DNA from: Fallopia convolvulus
Lineage: Eukaryota > Streptophyta > Magnoliopsida > Caryophyllales > Polygonaceae
Assembly (NCBI GenBank): GCA_964016875.1
Contig: OZ024725.1
Coordinates: 43,175,427 to 43,239,426, forward strand
Reading direction: 5' to 3'
DNA length: 64,000 nucleotides
The position numbers and the translations under genes were made by a program. Below, piece after piece: positions 59,183 through 64,000 of the stretch. Each line of letters opens with the position of its first letter. Position 1 is the stretch's first letter. The notes beneath the pieces were generated by a model, which worked only from the letters and a program-made list of their open reading frames with translations, searched no databases and was not told the DNA's origin.

Positions 59183-60553
59183 TGACGAGGTATTTTCAGT
59201 GGTTGTTAATACCTATCAAAGAAATCTTATCTTTACCAACTCAGTAGAGCGGCAAGTAAGGGTCGAACCCACAAGGACTCGTGTATTTGTGCTATTACTT
59301 GTATGCCAAGTAACCAAAGGGGTTTTTGGAATGGAAATCTAAACTACTATGCAAAAATCAAAGTAAATATAAATGCAAAGGATGATTTAAATCAATAAGA
59401 GACAAGCGTGTTCAACTAGTTAAATCCATCATGATATTGCTTTATTGATCATTGATTCTCTTCTCACTTGAATAATCTATTGTGGATTATGACCCTACTA
59501 AGGATTATGACCCGACCTTCAGATTTAGTTGCTAGAACTACCAGTCTAACAACCCTAATTATCTAACAACCTAAAAGACCTTTTAGATTCAAATAGACAA
59601 AAGCATAACGATTCAAGTTATCAATAGAAACAAACACTTAGAGCAACCAGACATCTAAGTGACTTGTGAATTTATTCCCTTCTTTAATCAAATAGTCCAA
59701 CCAGTACTAAATTGATTAAAGTATACTCTTTATCAAATTAACTCCGACCGGTAATTAATAAGATTCGGTTATAACTAGAAATTCAATTAGGTAGCTAATC
59801 TAACAAAATCCTAGTTTAGATTCAATTAAGCACAAGGAATAAACTCTATTCAAGTTTGTTGAAAATCAAATCAAACCTCACAACAATATACAAATCATGA
59901 ATTCAATAACTAGCCAAACACAAAGAAATTTAACAATGCATAATTAAATTGAAAGCAAACTTACAAGAGGTTCAAAGTTTCTTCCTTGAGAGAAAACCCT
60001 AGCCTTCAAAAGTATGATAAAAAGTTATGATCTAAGTTATCATAAAATAAAGTAACATAAAGTATGTATATGTCCTCTAAAAACAACCCTCCAACTCTAT
60101 CATTAAGCATACTCGGATAACCTAGCCCAAAAATCAAGAATTCGGCCCAAAAATTCGGCGCAAACGATGTCCGTTTGAAATCTCCGATTGCGCGGTTTGT
60201 CTTTGCATTGCACGGCCGCGCAATTTGCCATCCCGCACTTTCAGCCTCAGTCAAGAATGCTCGGCTTGTGAACTCGGTTTGCATCCATCATAATTTCCAC
60301 TTCTTCCTTGTTCTCATCTACACTTCTCAGGCTTCATTGTACCATCTCCTAGCTTCTTCAATCCATCCACAACCATCATGATCAACCGAACCTCGTCCCG
60401 TTGTTGCTCCTGAACCTAAAAACCTGCAAAATCTAGCAAACAAGCGCAAACTACCCAACAACACAAAAACCTAAACCTAGATAAAAACCAACCTAAAACA
60501 AGCTAAACATGAATAAAATATGCATCTAAACTACTCCTATATGCAAGCTATCA
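59183..60553 (-). repeat. 5' LTR of element B
   Basis: 1371 bp. It aligns along its whole length with 51397-52756, with scattered substitutions and small indels. The palindromic word is at 60207-60223 with one mismatch (TTGCACGGCCGCGCAA). Confidence 0.9.
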
Positions 60554-61135
60554 ATATGCAAATCAAGGCAAGATAAGATTGCAATATTAAAAGAGGGAAT
60601 GTCAAAATTTATGTGAGATACTTGCCTTATTTTGGCTTGTGTATCTCACAAGATCTTTTGAGATCTTTTAATGATATATTTTTTTTAATTGGATAAAGAT
60701 TGCCTTAATGCTTTGCTTTTCCAACGATATTTTTTTGATATATTTTTTCAAAAGGCAACTAACAAGATCTTGTGGATTTTTTCCTCCAAGATTCTTGCCC
60801 TCAATAACAACTACGAGATCAGGCCAAATCGGACCAAATCTCGCACGACTCAACAAGATGCACGAACACACACAATCAATCGATTCAAATAAGCACGAAG
60901 AATGCAAGCAATGCTCGAAAACTCAAGATGATGAACTGAAAAACAAGTGCAAGTCGGCAAGGACACGACTGTTTTTTTTTTTTGAATTTTTATGAAGGAA
61001 AAACGATGGATCTAATGGATGTTGGTAGACATGGCGGAACCTTAATGACAATAAGGATGGAAAAGAAAAAAATTCATGCAAAAAACGAGTAAATGTGTGA
61101 GAAAGACTTACGCAATCCTTGGCTCTGATGCCAGT

Positions 61136-61991
61136 TGATGTGAACCCCGTTGAGGATTCACGAGCGAAATCTTTGTTTGGACTCGTAAATGGTCTTCTCA
61201 TGTCGGAACCGATAGATTTTGAGACGTAAAACGTATAGACTGGGTTGAGAATTAAAGGGAAAGGATAGAGAAGGGGGCTTCGTTTGACGGAAGCCAGAAG
61301 AGTATGAGATGGGAATAAGAATATTGGGGGCGTGCCTCTTTTATAGATAAGAAGGTACGACAAGCCCTAGCAAACCCTAGTGGCATGGGCGCACATGGGA
61401 GACGCACACACACGGCCCAAATGCAAGCCCAAGCCCAAAACTCTAAACAGAAATAGAAATTACATAAAGGGAAATGTTTCGGAATGGAAATAATGCTAAA
61501 AATAGTAACAAACATAGATGGTCACGGTGGCCTAGTCGCGAGTGTCGATACAAGGCCGTGACTAGGCATCGGCACGCCAAAGACATGTCGTAACGTGGCG
61601 TCGGGGTGCGACAAGGCTAAGCGGTGTCGGGGCTGGTACGCACCCGGACCTCGAGGGTCGAGGCCGAGGCGCACCAAAACTTCAAGTTCCCACGTCGGGA
61701 TGGCCCGGCGTGGCATGGGACTCGACAACAGCGGCTGGCGCGACATCGATGTTGAGGTTCTGGGTACCGTGATGCTCGACGTCGGCCTGGAGTAGTGGCG
61801 CGTCCCCGATGAAGGCGATGCACTTGAAGAGGGGCGCGTCGGTGGATGCGTCGTGGCTCGCGTAAGCGCGCCCAACGAGGGACGTCGTGGTTCGAGCTAT
61901 GGCACGGGTCCTGGCTCGAGTAATGGGTCCGTCGGAGCGCACGGACAAGTCTTCCTCTTCTTGGCTGGCAGTTAATCTGGGGCTCACATAA
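61136..61991 (-). repeat. 5' LTR of element A
   Basis: 856 bp. It matches 37043-37969 but lacks about 75 bp near 61326 (between AATATTGG and GGCGTGCC). It ends CTCACATAA, one base off the expected CATCA end. Confidence 0.88.
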
Positions 61992-62654
61992 GTTGTGCTA
62001 TTAGTTATAATTGAAAAGGAATTGGAAAATCCATTGCATGTGATATTGAGGTGAAATGAATGATCAACTTGTCATACGATTGTGGATATTTGTTTGCCTA
62101 AGCTATCTTCCTCATTATTGTTATTCATAATCTTTTATTGCTTTGTTAGTGTTGCATTCTTAGATTTAATGACAAATATACAAAAAAACCTTAGTTGTTC
62201 GACACAAAAATCATACAAAACGATAAATCAGTCTTCCTGTTGATTCGACCCGAACTTCCTAAAGACTACGGTTCTTAGTTAGTTTGGATTCTATTGCATA
62301 GCCGTGATTTGCATGACGAAATTACCGCTATCAACAGATTTGAGGACTTCGGATCGCTGGCATGCGCAGTTGCGCAACGAGGGCACCAAGTATGAGCAGG
62401 TCTGAGATTCCGTGGTGGTGTGAACACGCCAAGGGTTCAAGTCCGACACAAGGGTGGCACGGTCTTGGCACCAAGAGAAGATGGCAACGACTTGATCTCC
62501 ACATGACGATGGTGCATTGGGGGTGTGAGTCTTGTGAGAAGCGAGTAAAGGGCGTGGTCTCAAGACTAGACCATGGTGGCGACGCCTTAGGACTAGGAGC
62601 CAATGCAGTTGAAGAGGATGGACAAGCTCGAATTGTCTAGGCTCCAATACCAGT

Positions 62655-63224
62655 TGATGCGTTCCGCCTTTTAGGTGGATCGCAAGGGTGCCCGATCTAG
62701 GCTAGAGGTGCCGAAATTCTTCTTCAAGGACCCAACCCACAGCGTAGGGCCAGATTATGGTGCGATTCGGTGTATCACCAAGGGATAGATTACTCGAAGC
62801 AACGAGTCTATGGCCAAATTGGCCTAAGCCGAAGCTAGAACAATTGCATAAGAATAAAAGATAGGGGTGACGCCGGGCCTAAGAGAAGTAGCAACTCAAC
62901 TTAACAATCTTATGTTTAATTCATCTTGTCGTAACTAAAACTGAATACAAAGATTTGCTTAAATAGAGAAACTAGCTAAAAGATAGAACTAGGATCAATG
63001 GACCGGACCATGCAATCATATATGGGTCACACGTCCAACTAGGTCCATAAGACCCTAAGAAGAAACATAATATAAATAGAAAATCCTAATTAAGTAACTA
63101 CTAAATACAATAATAATGCATATATAAGTTATAAAAGGCTAGAACTCAATCCAAAGAGACCTCCACTGCCTTGGTCGCCTCGGGATCGTCAGGACTTGAT
63201 GCCAGCATAGGCATGATCACATCA
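62655..63224 (-). repeat. 5' LTR of element F
   Basis: 570 bp from TGATGCGTTCCGCC to GATCACATCA. Its last about 118 bp match 35223-35350. A primer-site-like TGGTATTGGAGCC lies just inside it. Confidence 0.6.
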
Positions 63225-63729
63225 TTCATGGTCAACTATTTTGGATTAAAAGTTAAAAGACGTTGGAAATTATTTTATTTATTTGGTAAATATACTCTTC
63301 ATATAGTTTCTGGTGAAAAACATACATGACCTTGGAGTTTTTAGGGTTGCTCAACGTGTTACGGATTTTATGGGTCGGGTCATGGGTCGACACGTTTGAC
63401 CAAGTCAAACGGGTCAAATGACACATTTGACGCGTTGACCCGCTTGACCTTTTTTATTTGTTTGGCTTGACTATAGGTCGGTCATTTATATATATATACT
63501 AAAGAAGTCACTTTTCTGACACATGTCGACCTCACATTTATTTTGCCTATGTGTCACCTCCATATTCAATTTGTCTATGTGGCGCCACATCATCAATACT
63601 CTAAAAACAATTTAATACTAATTTTAAAAAACATATTTATAATTATTTTGCTTTATTTTTAAATATGTTTGTTACAAACTAATAACTAAATCTTAGATTT
63701 TTTTATAAGGAAAGGAATTTGGGAGGTCA
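63225..63729. other. Non-coding region right of the nest
   Basis: No gene. It has alternating GGGTC/TGACC words (63380-63460) and ATATATATATACTAAAG at about 63489, which resembles a Helitron-type start but has no confirming end. Confidence 0.35.
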
Positions 63730-64000
63730 CTAGTGAGCTAGTAACCGACCAAGGGTATCTTGGCGGATGAGGGTATGCAACCTCGAATCAACTGCGAGCG
63801 AAATAGAGGAGACGTGTCGAAAAGATCCAGCGATGTAGTCTGTCACCGAATTGCATTCACGATGAACGTGAGTGATACTCCAATCCCGAAAGCGAGCCAA
63901 CAAGCAGTGGATGTCTGAACGAAGCAACTCAATCTCCCACGGGCAACGCCAGTCGCCAAGCACGGCTTTGACCAGCTGAAGATTATCGCCTTCAATCTGA
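63730..64000 (-). pseudogene. RNase H-like domain fragment (LINE or RVT_3 type), cut by the window edge
   Basis: Open on the minus strand from the window end to about 63733. Reading: QIEGDNLQLVKAVLGDW, ELLRSDIHCLLARFRDWSITHVHRECNSVTDYIA. This is the second half of the RNase H-like domain found at the ends of plant LINEs and in related genes (D..L..W.I.HV.RE.N.VAD.IA). The catalytic N-terminal part lies beyond the window. It could belong to a LINE or to an annotated RNase H-like gene; the part seen is uninterrupted. Confidence 0.6.

Larger units (their letters stand above)
51397..60553 (-). mobile_element. Element B: Athila/Tat-like gag-pro element with 3' ORF and complete LTRs
   Basis: The LTRs are 51397-52756 and 59183-60553 (plus-strand ends TGACGAGGTATTTT and AAGCTATCA). 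ATATG flanks both sides (51392-51396 and 60554-60558), a perfect 5-bp duplication. On the minus strand the right LTR is 5', followed by a primer site TGGCGTTGTTGCCGGGGA (59178-59161, tRNA-Asp type). The tract (TAAGCATGGGGGAATT) abuts the left LTR at 52757. Order: gag (59106-58114), linker plus protease (58092-56779), post-stop motif, 3' ORF (55796-54208). No RT or integrase. 52757-54207 is AT-rich non-coding with poly-purine stretches. It inserted into the leader of element A. Confidence 0.9.
37043..61991 (-). mobile_element. Element A: CRM/Galadriel-like chromovirus, carrying elements B and C
   Basis: The LTRs are 37043-37969 and 61136-61991, with ends TGATGTGAACCCC and GGGGCTCACATCA. GTTGT flanks both sides (37038-37042 and 61992-61996). 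In minus orientation the right LTR is 5', followed by a tRNA-iMet type primer site (TGGCATCAGAGCC, 61133-61121). The polypurine tract (AAGGGGGGAGGG) abuts the left LTR at 37970-37982. Removing C and B leaves about 8.1 kb, a normal chromovirus length. Gene order is gag, protease, RT, RNase H, integrase. The lineage call rests on RT and integrase wording (KYRHPIPRLDDMLDEL, RGDGPFKVLRRINNNSYILDLP, FNVSDL). All genes carry stops or shifts. Confidence 0.85.
36204..62333 (+). repeat. Solo LTR E, split by element A
   Basis: The sequence 36204-37042 plus 61997-62333 reads as one LTR of about 1.18 kb: TGATAGTGATGCG at the start and TTACCGCTATCA at the end (TGATAG/CTATCA). The GATTCGACCCGAAC block about 90 bp before the end is typical of plus-strand Tat/Athila LTRs. 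No primer site follows and no polypurine tract precedes it, so it looks solo. Flanking 5-mers (GATCG, ACAGA) do not match, so either the ends are off by a few bases or the flanks have changed. Element A inserted within it with a clean GTTGT duplication. Confidence 0.55.
35223..63224 (-). mobile_element. Element F: outermost, mostly deleted Gypsy element enclosing the nest
   Basis: Two related segments, 35223-35350 and about 63106-63224, share the sequence running from CTACTAAATA to GATCACATCA. The right one is the end of an LTR at 62655-63224 (TGATGCGTTCC ... ATCACATCA). Next to it is a primer site on the minus strand (TGGTATTGGAGCC, 62652-62640). The left copy is followed by the reverse complement of a polypurine tract (TTCTCCCCCCTAG, 35351-35363). 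Polarity is therefore minus. The left LTR has lost its first about 440 bp at the LINE junction. Internal sequence remains only at 35351-36203 and 62334-62654, with no gag or pol recognised. Everything between is later insertion. Confidence 0.6.

Noticed and set aside
63485..63510. Possible Helitron 5' end (ATATATATATACTAAAG)
   Set aside because: Low-complexity start only; no hairpin and CTRR end seen in the window.

Overview
The window is nuclear DNA of a flowering plant, most likely a eudicot. Two intron-containing single-copy-type genes sit in a landscape that is otherwise almost entirely LTR retrotransposons, LINE and DNA-transposon remnants, SINEs and microsatellites. Introns are AT-rich with plant-type borders, and the retroelements are plant lineages: SIRE/Maximus-like Copia, chromovirus Gypsy and Athila/Tat-like Gypsy. 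Nothing prokaryotic, viral or organellar was found. I could not fix the species.

Layout. 1-2.1 kb: 3' end of a SIRE/Maximus-like Copia element (envelope-like ORF, then LTR), abutting the 3' end of a chromovirus (pol remnant 2.1-2.5 kb, 2.28-kb LTR at 2785-5064). 5.07-10.66 kb: minus-strand Athila/Tat-like gag-pro element (element D), broken by a 1.43-kb hAT-like insertion. 10.9-13.1 kb: decayed FAR1/MULE-type transposase, minus strand. 13.5-15.8 kb: foldback DNA element made of short GTTCAT-type repeats, with a solo LTR of the D family inside it. 16.1-20.8 kb: SURF1, the mitochondrial cytochrome oxidase assembly factor, plus strand, six exons. 22.4-32.1 kb: an 11-exon leucine-rich-repeat protein gene (plant STK11-interacting/'outer arm dynein light chain 1' type), minus strand, convergent with SURF1. 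32.9-35.2 kb: LINE remnant. 35.2-63.2 kb: a nest of LTR elements. 63.7-64 kb: another RNase H fragment.

The nest can be read layer by layer. Element F (outer Gypsy, mostly deleted) contains solo LTR E. E contains chromovirus A (37043-61991, minus, TSD GTTGT). A is interrupted in its integrase by element C (38393-46026, plus, TSD CATGG/CACGG) and in its leader by element B (51397-60553, minus, TSD ATATG). A carries gag, protease, RT, RNase H and integrase, all decayed. B, C and D carry only gag and protease, with no RT or integrase, so they are presumably mobilised in trans.

The most unusual signal is a family-specific palindromic word scattered through the LTRs, the gag-pro linkers and the untranslated parts of B, C, D and the solo LTR: GGTCGNTANCGACC in C, D and the solo LTR, TTGCGCGGCCGCGCAA in B. 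Its central bases change in a compensating way between copies. The Copia LTR has analogous short inverted repeats. A second conserved motif lies just after the gag-pro stop in B, C and D. The two host genes are ordinary housekeeping-type loci whose introns have collected SINEs.
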